Below are positions 1-10,397 of a stretch of DNA of 64,000 nt, piece by piece. The notes beneath the pieces were generated by a model, which saw only the letters and a program-made list of their open reading frames with translations, did not search any database and was not told the origin of the DNA. Position numbers and translations under genes: made by a program. The first letter of the stretch is position 1. Every line of letters starts with the position of its first letter. Source of the DNA: Butyrivibrio sp. X503 (GTDB taxonomy: Bacteria; Bacillota; Clostridia; Lachnospirales; Lachnospiraceae); assembly GCF_003625475.1 (NCBI RefSeq), contig NZ_RAIQ01000005.1, forward strand, positions 1-64,000, read 5' to 3'.

Positions 1-1499
1 GGAGAATAAAAGATGGGATTCAACGACGGAAAATTTTACGATGCCAAACTGTCAATGGATTATTACGATGCGTTGAAGTTTGAAAAAGAAAACTTTGATA
101 TGAAGGCAGACGGAGTCAGATTGTCCAACGACGATTTCGAAGCTAACGAGCAGTTTGACGGAGAAATGCCAAACTACCTCAAGAGATTTGTTAAGTACGG
201 CGGCGGAAAGATGCTCAACGATAACACTGATACCTATGCTCAGATGATAAATGATCAGAGGTTTATCATGAATTCTTTTGAATCCATCGTTGACCCCTCT
301 CCCAATGCAAGATTAGAGATAAACACACTTGAGAAGATCAATACGGATTTCAAGGCATTTCATAAAAGATTTGATGAGATAGCAAGAGAGACCCATCAGA
401 TAGTAGACGATCTAAACAGAGAGTTCGGAGGAGAGATCGACGGAGGATTTCCTCAGCCCGAAAGCCGGAGAGCGCTTGCGTCCTTTGAGGATATCTGCGG
501 TGGATACGATCCCGGAAAAGGATTCTTTAAGGAGTGCCAGGACAAGCTCCTTGAGTTTGATGCCACGGTAAACTCTGCCCTCAGAGCAAAAGATACAAGA
601 ATGGAAGTTGCCGATCTTAATAAGAGGATACAGGCAACAAAGAATATCATAGGCAGTTACATCTACAACGATCCGAACCCGGAGAAGATAGAAACTGAAG
701 GGGTCGGCGATTCAAAGATAAAAGAAGTAAAGATCCTTAATAAGAAGCTGGATTACTTCTGTGATAACGTAAATAAGTATTTCGATAACAGAGCAGAGAT
801 AGATGCCGTCGCGGTTGAAGCCAGTCCGATTGACGGTAATTTCTTATGCTCTTTTGACAAGATGGAAGGAAAGAAGGGGCCGTTGCCCAAAGCCATCATC
901 AAATCCCCTACATATGGACCTTATAAGAAGATAGTTACAAAAATTGCCAAGAGATCGGAAGAAGATCCGACAGCATATACTATAACTCCCCAGGGAGCAG
1001 CGCTTACTTTCGGAGTGGGCGGAGCCATGCAGAGTTATATAGAAAAGGGTGATTTCTCCGATCTTGGAAAGAACGCCAAGGCTAACTATGAGGCTTTCCA
1101 ACAGGGAAGTGTCAACTATATGATAGATAAAGTGGCGGGAACAAGATATATTCCAGGTCGCGTGCAACAGGTAGCCCATGCAATTCAAGGAAAAGTATAT
1201 GATATCAATCTTCCGGATGCGACAGGAGTACCCGGTCTTTTAAATACAAGCACGACAGCTGCGGGAATGAATGATCAAATCAAAGATATCTGGTCAACAT
1301 TCAGAGAGTATATGCAAGGCCAGGGTTCAGGTAAGGGAGTAAATGTTTCGGCGGCGATGAATAACTTCTTCCAAGGAGCAGGATATACAACTCTATTTGG
1401 ATCATCATTCTTTGGCAGCAAATTTGCAAATAAACAGGGCACTGCTTCAACAAAGGGGGCAAATTCTAAGTCCATGACGGTTAGCATGGTAGGCAGCAA
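1..1499 (+). repeat. Large direct repeat, copy A (effector 5' module)
   Basis: This segment is repeated at 8899-10397 (offset 8898). I count eight mismatches up to about position 1435, roughly 99.4% identity. Identity then decays over about 60 bases and vanishes after 1499. The repeat includes the ribosome site and the first ~490 codons of the effector gene. The window begins inside the repeat, so its left limit is unknown for this copy; at copy B the context upstream of 8899 is visible. The near-identity of a long 5' part followed by unrelated 3' parts is what C-terminal cassette exchange or recent gene conversion leaves. Confidence 0.95.
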
Positions 1500-3090
1500 A
1501 GGAGTCAAAACAACCCCTCAGAAAGAATACGATGAAAAAGTATCAGGTAATCAGTCTAATGTGTCAGGAATAAAAGATGATGAAAAGCCATTGTATTACG
1601 ATTTACACCAATATGGTTTTAGCGATGCGGCAATATTAGAGGCGCTCAAAAATGGCATATCTCCGGACAAATTATTGGAGCTTTGTAAAAGTTTTGATAC
1701 TGAGGAAGCTTCAATCTTTCTTAACTTGGTTTTGGAACAGAAGTATGAGGAAGCATTTAGTTACCTAAGTCAATTAGATAATCCAGAGGCATTGATAAAT
1801 GATTATAATCTTATGAGTGCTTTATCCTTATATAGTTTCAATATTCCTAAAATAGATAACAACGGAGACATTACTGCACAATCTCAAGAGAAATTTGCAG
1901 CATTCATGTCAGGTATTCTTAACGCGCAAGGGCCATTTAAAAACTATTCAGTTGATATATTTAAACAGATGTATATCAATTCATCTATCCTTGCAGTTGC
2001 GTATAATGATAGCGTACTTCTTACAGATATTGAAAAAGTTGGCGAAGAAACATATAAAAGGATGTGCCTGGAAGCCGAAAAGAGGATGACCATTACTAAT
2101 TTCTACGCAACAGAGAGCGTAGCTTTAAAGGAGACTTCGTTAGCTACAGGAGGTGAGCCAGAAGCAAGCGTTGATATCATCAGTTTTTCAACCGGAAAAT
2201 TAGAAATAGATAATTGTTTAACTTATGAAAGAGTCAATTCAAAGAAAGAAACTGAAAAATATAGAGTAAGCGTTACTCAGCATATAGATGCAGGTTCCAT
2301 AAATGATAAAGAGGCGGGAATAGAATTAAATGAACTTATAAAGAAGAGAGATAAACTGGTGAATAAGCTGGTAACTGATGTGCTTAAAGATACATCATAT
2401 GCGATACATCCGTTGTTGGGATATTCTGTAAGGCTTATTTGTGATATTACAGCTGGAAATGAATCTGACACACTTGACGATGCGACACGTTGCGTTAATG
2501 AAATATTGAAGACCACAAGTGACAAAAAGATAAACAGCGGAATTATAGGCGGTATTTCTGTTGCCGGTGATTTTTACGATTATTTTAAAGAGTACAACAA
2601 GATTAGTGATGAGATAGAAGGCGGGAAGCAGGGAATAAGGACAGATTGGTTTGGATATCGGTATAGTTATGATTATGATACTTATGGAGGTATATTTGCT
2701 GCTAAACACGAGACTGATTTTACTAGTGTAACATCTAATCCTATTAGGCCGGATGCTTATCAGCTTATGAAAGAATGGGAAGCAGGTGGAATAAATTCCT
2801 TGATAGCAAATTCAGATGTGATAAAGGACCCTGACAGTGTAGTTAATTCATTTGATGAAAAGTTTAAGACAAGAATAGATAATAGTAATTTGGATCAAGA
2901 CCAAATTGAGCTTGCAAAAAAGCTAGTATATGGAGGAGAGGATCTAGATTTAAGAAGTGTTGATTACGCTGACTTTAATGCTTGTATCAACTTTTTGGAC
3001 GAGGTTTACCAAGATACAGGTGATGGAGGATGCTTCGGATCGGTACATGCTTTATGGGATTCTAGAATACAGCAGTTTGGAGGCAGATGA
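13..3090 (+). CDS. Putative LXG-like polymorphic toxin / type VII effector, C-terminal variant 1
   Basis: Protein of 1025 residues without signal peptide. Residues 1-~210 are helical and resemble LXG-type type VII targeting domains: a long-spaced helical pair with a VDPSPNARLEINTLEKI segment (~93-107), like the VDxSxNAxIDTDxL stretch common in LXG proteins. Residues ~210-495 are a second constant region with a glycine-rich hydrophobic stretch. Residues ~500-1025 are unique to this copy. I see no known nuclease, protease or NADase motif there; a glycine-rich hydrophobic patch (~840-860) could touch membranes. The start ATG has a GGAG site eight bases upstream. The stop overlaps the next gene's start (ATGA), which suggests translational coupling to a WG-repeat protein. 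Delivery by type VII secretion is inferred; no EssC-type gene is in the window. Confidence 0.6.
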   Translation: MGFNDGKFYDAKLSMDYYDALKFEKENFDMKADGVRLSNDDFEANEQFDGEMPNYLKRFVKYGGGKMLNDNTDTYAQMINDQRFIMNSFESIVDPSPNARLEINTLEKINTDFKAFHKRFDEIARETHQIVDDLNREFGGEIDGGFPQPESRRALASFEDICGGYDPGKGFFKECQDKLLEFDATVNSALRAKDTRMEVADLNKRIQATKNIIGSYIYNDPNPEKIETEGVGDSKIKEVKILNKKLDYFCDNVNKYFDNRAEIDAVAVEASPIDGNFLCSFDKMEGKKGPLPKAIIKSPTYGPYKKIVTKIAKRSEEDPTAYTITPQGAALTFGVGGAMQSYIEKGDFSDLGKNAKANYEAFQQGSVNYMIDKVAGTRYIPGRVQQVAHAIQGKVYDINLPDATGVPGLLNTSTTAAGMNDQIKDIWSTFREYMQGQGSGKGVNVSAAMNNFFQGAGYTTLFGSSFFGSKFANKQGTASTKGANSKSMTVSMVGSKGVKTTPQKEYDEKVSGNQSNVSGIKDDEKPLYYDLHQYGFSDAAILEALKNGISPDKLLELCKSFDTEEASIFLNLVLEQKYEEAFSYLSQLDNPEALINDYNLMSALSLYSFNIPKIDNNGDITAQSQEKFAAFMSGILNAQGPFKNYSVDIFKQMYINSSILAVAYNDSVLLTDIEKVGEETYKRMCLEAEKRMTITNFYATESVALKETSLATGGEPEASVDIISFSTGKLEIDNCLTYERVNSKKETEKYRVSVTQHIDAGSINDKEAGIELNELIKKRDKLVNKLVTDVLKDTSYAIHPLLGYSVRLICDITAGNESDTLDDATRCVNEILKTTSDKKINSGIIGGISVAGDFYDYFKEYNKISDEIEGGKQGIRTDWFGYRYSYDYDTYGGIFAAKHETDFTSVTSNPIRPDAYQLMKEWEAGGINSLIANSDVIKDPDSVVNSFDEKFKTRIDNSNLDQDQIELAKKLVYGGEDLDLRSVDYADFNACINFLDEVYQDTGDGGCFGSVHALWDSRIQQFGGR

Positions 3091-4181
3091 TGAAACGAAA
3101 AGGAATAGTAATTCTAGCAATCATAGCTTTTGGAGTTTTTTTATGGTTGATATACATGAATGGTTATAAACGAGGGAGTTGGTATCTCATTGATGCTACC
3201 GGCAACCGAGTTTCAAATATCGGTTATGAGGATTGCAAAGGAGTAATCGAAATAGAAGATAAGCATTTTTTTGTTTTTACCAAAAGGAACAGATTCAGTA
3301 CGAAAATTCCGTTCTATAAAGAGACTTTTTTCATAGTTGATAATGAAGGAAAAACAATATTTAAAGGTGATTCAAAAAGAATAGAAATAGACGATTTACA
3401 CAATCTGATTCAGGACAAGGGCCGATACATAATTATAGATGCTAAAGGGAAGACTATATATAAGGCGCCTAAGGATAAAGGAATAGAAGATGGTACCAAT
3501 TATTTTGGAGTAGTACCTTTTTATTATAGAGATGAAAATGTCTCTGAGGATGATCGCAGATATGGTTATATAAATATGCAGGACGAGGTAATTTTGGAAC
3601 CACAGTTTAAGAGGGCCGATCCGATTGGAAAAGATGGCCTTGCCTGCGTAGTCACAGAAGAAGGAAAATATGGATTTATAGATGCAAAAGGTGAATATGC
3701 GATTCCACCAATATATGATTATGCAGATGAGTTTTCAGATGGCCTTGCACAAGTTGCATTGGGAGAAAAAAGAGAATATGTGGATACAGAAGGAACCGTA
3801 GTTCTTGAAAAAGAAGGCGGATATTTTCATGAAGGGTTTGCTTCTATAAAGAATGAATCTGGTAAAGAAGCGTATATGGATAAGAACGGAGAATTAATAA
3901 CAGATTATGATTATGACATAGCATATCCTTTTTATAATGGATATGCGATAGCAACCATTGATGGGTTGGATGGAGCTATCGATACTAAAGGTGAGATTAT
4001 AATCGAGCCCAAATTCAAGAATTTGGGCCTTTTTTCAGAAGATGGTCTTGCAGCTTTAAAAGGTGATAATGGATTTTATGGATTCATAAATACAAAGGGA
4101 GAATGGCAGATAGCCGCCCAATATGAAAACGTATACGATTATCGTGATGGAGTTGCGGCTGTCAAGGAAGCAGCAAAATAA
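3087..4181 (+). CDS. Membrane-anchored WG-repeat protein (candidate immunity protein)
   Basis: Protein of 364 residues. An N-terminal hydrophobic segment (~6-23) without a lipobox suggests a signal anchor, with the rest outside the membrane. Residues ~150-360 hold several WG-type beta repeats (patterns such as YGFIDAKGEYAIPPIYDYA and YGFINTKGEWQIAAQYENV). The first codon overlaps the stop of the preceding effector by four bases, so the two are probably made together. The same effector/WG pairing recurs at 12519 and, in damaged form, at 20198. By analogy with toxin-immunity pairs it may neutralise or chaperone its neighbour; this is inference. The gene contains a terminator-like hairpin at 4007-4035. 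Confidence 0.7.
   Translation: MMKRKGIVILAIIAFGVFLWLIYMNGYKRGSWYLIDATGNRVSNIGYEDCKGVIEIEDKHFFVFTKRNRFSTKIPFYKETFFIVDNEGKTIFKGDSKRIEIDDLHNLIQDKGRYIIIDAKGKTIYKAPKDKGIEDGTNYFGVVPFYYRDENVSEDDRRYGYINMQDEVILEPQFKRADPIGKDGLACVVTEEGKYGFIDAKGEYAIPPIYDYADEFSDGLAQVALGEKREYVDTEGTVVLEKEGGYFHEGFASIKNESGKEAYMDKNGELITDYDYDIAYPFYNGYAIATIDGLDGAIDTKGEIIIEPKFKNLGLFSEDGLAALKGDNGFYGFINTKGEWQIAAQYENVYDYRDGVAAVKEAAK
4007..4035 (+). terminator. Intragenic terminator-like hairpin
   Basis: Inside the WG-repeat gene lies a perfect 9-bp stem (GCCCAAATT, 4007-4015, pairing with 4020-4028) with a four-base loop CAAG, followed by C and six T residues. This is the form of an intrinsic terminator. Ribosomes on the transcript would mask it, so it might act only when translation fails (polarity) and could limit transcription of the downstream 864-residue gene. 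No function is shown. Confidence 0.45.
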
Positions 4182-4217
4182 AAAAGAAAGAGTAAAAAAA
4201 GAAAGCGGGGATTAATA

Positions 4218-6812
4218 ATGGCAAAACATAAGTCTTCATCAGGAAGTTTTTCAACAATGACTGGTAATTCATTTATAATGAACAATCCTATATTTAATCA
4301 AAAGAAAATGGGATTGCAGCAGAGTGCCAGTCAGCTGATATTCAACAAATCTCCTTTTGACATGGAAGGGGAAGTATGCGGTACGGAAAGCATGCTTTAT
4401 GCGGCCCAGTGCTGGCATGAAATAGCAGATTCAAGTGATAAGCTACAGGTTTTTTTAGCTGATGATATTTATAAAATGTGTAGCAATATACAAAACTCGA
4501 TAAATCAGACAGATCAGATATTGGCGGCATCTCTTTCTTGTTCTATGTCTAATTATACACAGGTAAACGTCCTTCCGGCTGTAAAAGCAATAATAGCGAA
4601 AGGAATATCAGACGCAATTAGTGTTACAACTGTGGCCAGTGCTAAATTAATGAAGCGTATGATATATATGCAGATTCGTGAAGAGTTTATGACTACATAT
4701 AATATAGACGAAGAAACCATGGCACAAGTTGACGAATGGATCGAGCAATATGAGGCCGGGGATCCGGCCTTTGTAACAGTACTTAAAAAGTACCAAAACA
4801 TGTCAGATAAAGAATGGAAACAGTTATACACAGATGAATCCAAGGAGCAAGAGTGTAAAGATTTTGTTGCATTGACTGTTTTATTTACTTGGTCAGGATA
4901 TATGGCAGAGCAAGGAAAGGATGGAACCGGAACATATCAAGGGGTATGCGAAAACATAATATCTAATTTTTATACAGTTAAAGAAAAGAATGAAGATGAT
5001 TTATTTAGTGATGCAACTATAGATAATCCGCTTGTTAATAATTTCAGGTTGGGGATGGATAGTTTAGGTGCATCGGATTCGCTGGCGTACAATATTTCTA
5101 CAAAACTATTGAGCGATCAAAATGCGTATCATGTAAATAATCAAAGTGATATAAATAAAGATGTAGACGTTAATTTGTATTATGACGAAAGTGGATTTGT
5201 CGGAGTGCAGGTTCGAGATTGTAAAAGTGCGAACCCTGAAAATATTAATCAATTTCTTGCCACAGGAAAAGAGCATGCTAAAGAATATATTAGTAGTCAG
5301 AGAGAGGGAATAAGTAATTATAGTAATCATTTAATGAGTGATGATGAGCTTGCAGGAATGTTTCAGTCGGTTAACACTCCAAATGATCTTAACATCATGA
5401 GAAATCTCGTAATATCAGATTCTAAATTTATGATCGATGGAGATAATGCGTTTGATATTGAGTATATGGAAGACCACGGGGGCCAAGGGTATTATAAAGA
5501 AGGAATAAGCGACACTTTTAGCGTGGCATTGGGCCAAATGAGCTCGACTATTTTGGAGAGGGGCGCTCAAAGTGACTATGTTGATTATGAAAACTTTCTT
5601 GAAGCAGTATCTGATAGTAGTATCAAGGGAAGTAATCATAATATTTTGTTTGATATCACTACAGGCACGGGAACATATGTGGATAACTGCGCAATTAATG
5701 TTGTAGACGATGAAATTGGAGGCGATAATGACCAGGAACTAAAAGCTGCATTAAATGCAGCAAATGCCAATTTTGGAGCGCTTAGCCAGCTGTATGAAAG
5801 ATATATTGATGATGCTAATCTTTTACAAGGTGATGCTACTTATTCCAATGTAGATGTCAAAGACATCTCATATTCTGAGCAAGATGGTCATTTAACCTTT
5901 TGGATGAATTGTGATAAGGAATCGGGCTTTGCTTTTTGGAGAGATAAAGAGAAGCAGGAATTTAAAATTGATGTAAATCTTTCATCTGACGGGCTTGCTT
6001 TTAAGGATCAGCAAGAGGCAATACAGCAGGATTTGAAAAATGAAATGGAGCGAAAAAAGGCTAACCTCGTAGTCGATACAGTGATAGATTTAACAGGAAA
6101 TATCAATCCTTTTTTAAAAGATAGCCTTTATATTGTAAAAGATATATCTACCCAAAAGGATGTGTCAATCCATGCAGCAACGCTTGTTAAAGATGGAATG
6201 GGAAAAGTGTTTAAGGGAGAAAAGTATAAGCATTTAAACGGAGGAGTTTCTGCAGGAACTACTTTGATGGGGGCGTATTCAAAATATAATGATATTATAC
6301 AAGAGTATGAAAAAGCCAAAGAGCAGTGCAATGAAGTCGAAAAATTAAATTCATTCTATTGTTTTAACACGGGTTCCCATACAGTTGGACTATATGATTA
6401 TGATTCTATTAGAAGGGTTCAAAGATGGAATGAAAATGGTGTTGTTGAAATAGTTGGAGGCGATGAAAAAACTAATGATAAGATATATAATTCATTAGTA
6501 ACTGATGGAGAGATAAATAATTCTGTATTGAAGACGATAGGAGTGGACTTATGCGACGAAGAACATGCATTTGACCATTTGGATGATGATAGTAAAGCCA
6601 GGCCGACAGATGCATACGATAAGATTGAACAAGATACAGGTTATACTAAAGATAATATCGAAGAGGCTCTCAATCTTATGATACATGGCTATAACAATGA
6701 TGAGGATGCAACTTATCGAAGCATAACAGATATACCATTTGAGTTACAGGATGCATGTATGCATACAATTTCGGTACATGGTCCCGATTCAAATATTTAT
6801 GAGGCTTGGTAA
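4218..6812 (+). CDS. Putative secreted effector with CGTES...W N-terminal module
   Basis: Protein of 864 residues, no signal peptide. Residues ~47-105 form a helical module with CGTES (54-58) and W66, shared with the truncated protein at 15522. Its size and helical character recall small WXG100/DUF3130-type partners used in type VII export, but I cannot assign it firmly. The long remainder has no recognised catalytic motif. Around residues 620-760 it has features like the C-terminal parts of the two LXG-like effectors: helical stretches, then an aromatic/glycine segment and an RxQxWxxxG pattern. It ends near SVHGPDSNIYEAW, and the first effector also has an SVH close to its C-terminus. It is followed at once by two paralogous membrane proteins that may protect against it. 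Start ATG follows a GCGGGG site. Confidence 0.5.
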   Translation: MAKHKSSSGSFSTMTGNSFIMNNPIFNQKKMGLQQSASQLIFNKSPFDMEGEVCGTESMLYAAQCWHEIADSSDKLQVFLADDIYKMCSNIQNSINQTDQILAASLSCSMSNYTQVNVLPAVKAIIAKGISDAISVTTVASAKLMKRMIYMQIREEFMTTYNIDEETMAQVDEWIEQYEAGDPAFVTVLKKYQNMSDKEWKQLYTDESKEQECKDFVALTVLFTWSGYMAEQGKDGTGTYQGVCENIISNFYTVKEKNEDDLFSDATIDNPLVNNFRLGMDSLGASDSLAYNISTKLLSDQNAYHVNNQSDINKDVDVNLYYDESGFVGVQVRDCKSANPENINQFLATGKEHAKEYISSQREGISNYSNHLMSDDELAGMFQSVNTPNDLNIMRNLVISDSKFMIDGDNAFDIEYMEDHGGQGYYKEGISDTFSVALGQMSSTILERGAQSDYVDYENFLEAVSDSSIKGSNHNILFDITTGTGTYVDNCAINVVDDEIGGDNDQELKAALNAANANFGALSQLYERYIDDANLLQGDATYSNVDVKDISYSEQDGHLTFWMNCDKESGFAFWRDKEKQEFKIDVNLSSDGLAFKDQQEAIQQDLKNEMERKKANLVVDTVIDLTGNINPFLKDSLYIVKDISTQKDVSIHAATLVKDGMGKVFKGEKYKHLNGGVSAGTTLMGAYSKYNDIIQEYEKAKEQCNEVEKLNSFYCFNTGSHTVGLYDYDSIRRVQRWNENGVVEIVGGDEKTNDKIYNSLVTDGEINNSVLKTIGVDLCDEEHAFDHLDDDSKARPTDAYDKIEQDTGYTKDNIEEALNLMIHGYNNDEDATYRSITDIPFELQDACMHTISVHGPDSNIYEAW

Positions 6813-6826
6813 GGGGGTAGTTAACA

Positions 6827-7807
6827 GTGAAGAGCAATAATGTAGTATTTGTAGCGATGTTAGTATTAACGGTTATTTGTTTTTTTGCAAATGGATATGG
6901 AGGGTATGGAAAAAATATATGCAATAACTATTATAAAACCACATCTATTTATCTGGAAGATGAAGATAAGGATCGTCAAGAAGAGCTTTTAATTGGCAAG
7001 TATTCTTCTGTTGAGGATGCCATAGCTGATCTTAACATAGAGCCGTTACAAAGATATGATTGGGACGATACTATCTTTTTTAGTAGGATCGGAGTAAATG
7101 AGTCTGACCTTTCGATTATAAGTTATAGATATAACAGTAAATCTGGAGAATTATATCAATTTAAAGATTTGCATAGTTGGATAGACATAAAAAACGCCCG
7201 ATATGATGGCTTTTGGTATGATTACGCTTTTGCACAAAATATTACATGGGACTGTCTTGATAATTACAAGTATATTCCGGGAACGAACGAGCATGGAGAT
7301 ATTTTTTACGGAGTATGGATTGGTGATGAAATAAAAACAATCAAAATCAAAAAAGGAATATTTAGCTATATTCCACTTGAATGTGATATCGATTCAGCTT
7401 ATTTCTGGACATATGAATTGGAGAATTCTAAGGATTTGTTAAACTCGGTAGCAAAACCTGTAGAAAATTCTTCTACTCATTACAAATGTGATTTAGGGGA
7501 TGTAAAGAAACTACTAGGGATAAAATGTAAACTATTAGTTGATAGAAGAATGATTATTTATTGGGGAATAACACTTATTTTATCAGTGTTGTTAATTCTT
7601 TCTGTTTATAAAACATATTCATTAAACAGCGAAGGGGGACATTTTGCCGCAAGAGTGGTTATGTGGTTTTTATCAGTATTTTTATGCATTATGGTATCAA
7701 CATTAATATCGTATTATTTATCAAATCCAAGATTGTTTTTTGGTATAGAGGGAATAGATAAATATATAGCTAAATTTACGGGCTGGAATCTTCCAAACGT
7801 ACATTAA
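6827..7807 (+). CDS. Putative membrane protein, tandem paralogue 1 (candidate immunity)
   Basis: Protein of 326 residues. I use the GTG at 6827 because a GGGGG site lies nine bases upstream. There is one N-terminal hydrophobic segment (~5-20), an extracytoplasmic domain of about 210 residues, then two C-terminal membrane helices (~240-260 and ~275-297). It is paralogous to the next gene: both have a GDIFYGVWIGDE/GDVYYGIWCGDE segment, a (K/E)LGIKCK motif before the first C-terminal helix, and an SNPRL(F)FG-type ending. No known family. Its position directly behind an effector and its membrane topology suggest an immunity role, which is inference. Confidence 0.6.
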   Translation: MKSNNVVFVAMLVLTVICFFANGYGGYGKNICNNYYKTTSIYLEDEDKDRQEELLIGKYSSVEDAIADLNIEPLQRYDWDDTIFFSRIGVNESDLSIISYRYNSKSGELYQFKDLHSWIDIKNARYDGFWYDYAFAQNITWDCLDNYKYIPGTNEHGDIFYGVWIGDEIKTIKIKKGIFSYIPLECDIDSAYFWTYELENSKDLLNSVAKPVENSSTHYKCDLGDVKKLLGIKCKLLVDRRMIIYWGITLILSVLLILSVYKTYSLNSEGGHFAARVVMWFLSVFLCIMVSTLISYYLSNPRLFFGIEGIDKYIAKFTGWNLPNVH

Positions 7808-7856
7808 GTAGTCTATTTTAGCAGTATCATTGTTCATGATGATAAGGGATATATAA

Positions 7857-8873
7857 ATGAAATTTATTAACTTATTTTATCTTGGCTTACTATTTCTAAT
7901 AATTTGCTTAGCCGGCGGTATATTAATTAGTTTTTATACACCTTCTAAAAATTACAAATTGTATGGTCGAAGTGAGCAATACTTACCGTTATCGGATTCC
8001 GACAAGGCTGATGATTCGAGTAAGTTTAAGCTTATAGACAAATATGAATCCTTAGAAGATGCTAAAGAAAAAATCGGTTATGAGCCACTTAAGGAATATG
8101 AATCCAATGGGGACATATACATACTGGTTTCTGAAGGTTGGGAATTGGCTGATGATAGGCTGATATGTTATTGTTACAAAACTGATTCCAAAGAACTATA
8201 TAAAGTAGTAGATGGATCATTCTCGTTGTCATTAGACTGTAAGACTGGTTGTGATGCTGACTGGTATGATGAAGAACTTATATTTGAGCTTATGTGTACA
8301 AACGGAGGCTATGGACATTTTATCCCTCAAGGCGTAAGTGAAGCGGGAGACATCGGAGATGTTTATTATGGAATATGGTGTGGAGATGAGGTAAAAAATA
8401 TATCTTTTGAAAAAGGAAAGTTTGATTATGTGTTAATTGGTAATCATAATGGCAGAAATGATTATCTGTGTACCTATGAATTAAAAGATTCCACTGAGAT
8501 TTTTGGAAAGGCTCTTGGACGTAATGAGAAAGGATATTGCTATGATTGTGAATATGTCAAGAAGGAATTGGGTATAAAGTGCAAATATACACTTGACAAG
8601 CGCGTGATTATTTATTTGATAATAACCGGTATATTATCATTACTGGCAATTCTATCGATCATTAAAACGGTCGTACTTAATCAAAAGGTATCCGGAGTAT
8701 CAATACCGCAGATACTATTTTGGGTGATTTCGATTGTGTTAATTATTTCTGTCGCATTGCTGATTACATATTTTGCCTGCAATCCAAGACTTGTATTTGG
8801 ATGGAACACAAATATGCTTGTGAAAGAAGCGACAGGTTTTTCTTTACCAAATCATCCAGAAACAATATGGTAA
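7857..8873 (+). CDS. Putative membrane protein, tandem paralogue 2 (candidate immunity)
   Basis: Protein of 338 residues with the same plan as its upstream neighbour: N-terminal helix (~6-27), soluble extracytoplasmic region, two C-terminal helices (~247-267 and ~280-302) and a CNPRLVFGW ending. Sequence identity to the neighbour is modest, so the duplication is old or the pair has diversified quickly. The gene ends about 25 bases before the second LXG-like effector's ribosome site. No catalytic motif is visible. Confidence 0.6.
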   Translation: MKFINLFYLGLLFLIICLAGGILISFYTPSKNYKLYGRSEQYLPLSDSDKADDSSKFKLIDKYESLEDAKEKIGYEPLKEYESNGDIYILVSEGWELADDRLICYCYKTDSKELYKVVDGSFSLSLDCKTGCDADWYDEELIFELMCTNGGYGHFIPQGVSEAGDIGDVYYGIWCGDEVKNISFEKGKFDYVLIGNHNGRNDYLCTYELKDSTEIFGKALGRNEKGYCYDCEYVKKELGIKCKYTLDKRVIIYLIITGILSLLAILSIIKTVVLNQKVSGVSIPQILFWVISIVLIISVALLITYFACNPRLVFGWNTNMLVKEATGFSLPNHPETIW

Positions 8874-8898
8874 AAACAAATAAAAACGCTTATAACAG

Positions 8899-10397
8899 GG
8901 AGAATAAAAGATGGGATTCAACGACGGAAAATTTTACGATGCCAAACTGTCAATGGATTATTACGATGCGTTGAAGTTTGAAAAAGAAAACTTTGATATG
9001 AAGGCAGACGGAGTCAGATTGTCCAACGACGATTTCGAAGCTAACGAGCAGTTTGACGGAGAAATGCCAAACTACCTCAAGAGATTTGTTAAGTACGGCG
9101 GCGGAAAGATGCTCAACGATAACACTGATACCTATGCTCAGATGATAAATGATCAGAGATTTATCATGAATTCATTTGAATCAATCGTTGACCCCTCTCC
9201 CAATGCAAGATTAGAGATAAACACACTTGAGAAGATCAATACGGATTTCAAGGCATTTCATAAAAGATTTGATGAGATAGCAAGAGAGACCCATCAGATA
9301 GTAGACGATCTAAACAGAGAGTTCGGAGGAGAGATCGACGGAGGATTTCCTCAGCCCGAAAGCCGGAGAGCGCTTGAGTCCTTTGAGGATATCTGCGGTG
9401 GATACGATCCCGGAAAAGGATTCTTTAAGGAGTGCCAGGACAAGCTCCTTGAGTTTGATGCCACGGTAAACTCTGCCCTCAGAGCAAAAGATACAAGAAT
9501 GGAAGTTGCCGATCTTAATAAGAGGATACAGGCAACAAAGAATATCATAGGCAGTTACATCTACAACGATCCGAACCCGGAGAAGATAGAAACTGAAGGG
9601 GTCGGCGATTCAAAGATAAAAGAAGTAAAGATCCTTAATAAGAAGCTGGATTACTTCTGTGATAACGTAAATAAGTATTTCGATAACAGAGCAGAGATAG
9701 ATGCCGTCGCGGTTGAAGCCAGTCCGATTGACGGTAATTTCTTATGCTCTTTTGACAAGATGGAAGGAAAGAAGGGGCCGTTGCCCAAAGCCATCATCAA
9801 ATCCCCTACATATGGACCTTATAAGAAGATAGTTACAAAAAATGCCAAGAGATCGGAAGAAGATCCGACAGCATATACTATAACTCCCCAGGGAGCAGCG
9901 CTTACTTTCGGAGTGGGCGGAGCCATGCAGAGTTATATAGAAAAGGGTGATTTCTCCGATCTTGGAAAGAACGCCAAGGCTAACTATGAGGCTTTCCAAC
10001 AGGGAAGTGTCAACTATATGATAGATAAAGTGGCGGGAACAAGATATATTCCAGGTCGCGTGCAACAGGTAGCCCATGCAATTCAAGGAAAAGTATATGA
10101 TATCAATCTTCCGGATGCGACAGGAGTACCCGGTCTTTTAAATACAAGCACGGCAGCTGCGGGAATGAATGATCAAATCAAAGATATCTGGTCAACATTC
10201 AGAGAGTATATGCAAGGCCAGGGTTCAGGTAAGGGAGTAAATGTTTCGGCGGCGATGAATAACTTCTTCCAAGGAGCAGGATATACAACTCTATTTGGAT
10301 CATCCTTCTTTGGCAGCAAATTTGCAAATAAAAAGGGCACTGCTCCTACAAAGGGGGCAAATCCTAAGTTTATGACTGTGAGTATGGTAGGCAGCTC
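8899..10397 (+). repeat. Large direct repeat, copy B (effector 5' module)
   Basis: Second copy of the segment at 1-1499, with eight mismatches over the first ~1435 bases. Four of these change an amino acid: A to E near residue 158, I to N near 311, T to A near 417 and Q to K near 475. After about 10397 the two genes have no visible DNA similarity. Confidence 0.95.

Noticed and set aside
1..10397. The 1.5-kb repeat as an insertion sequence
   Set aside because: It is the 5' part of a large gene in both copies, with no transposase, terminal inverted repeats or target duplication.
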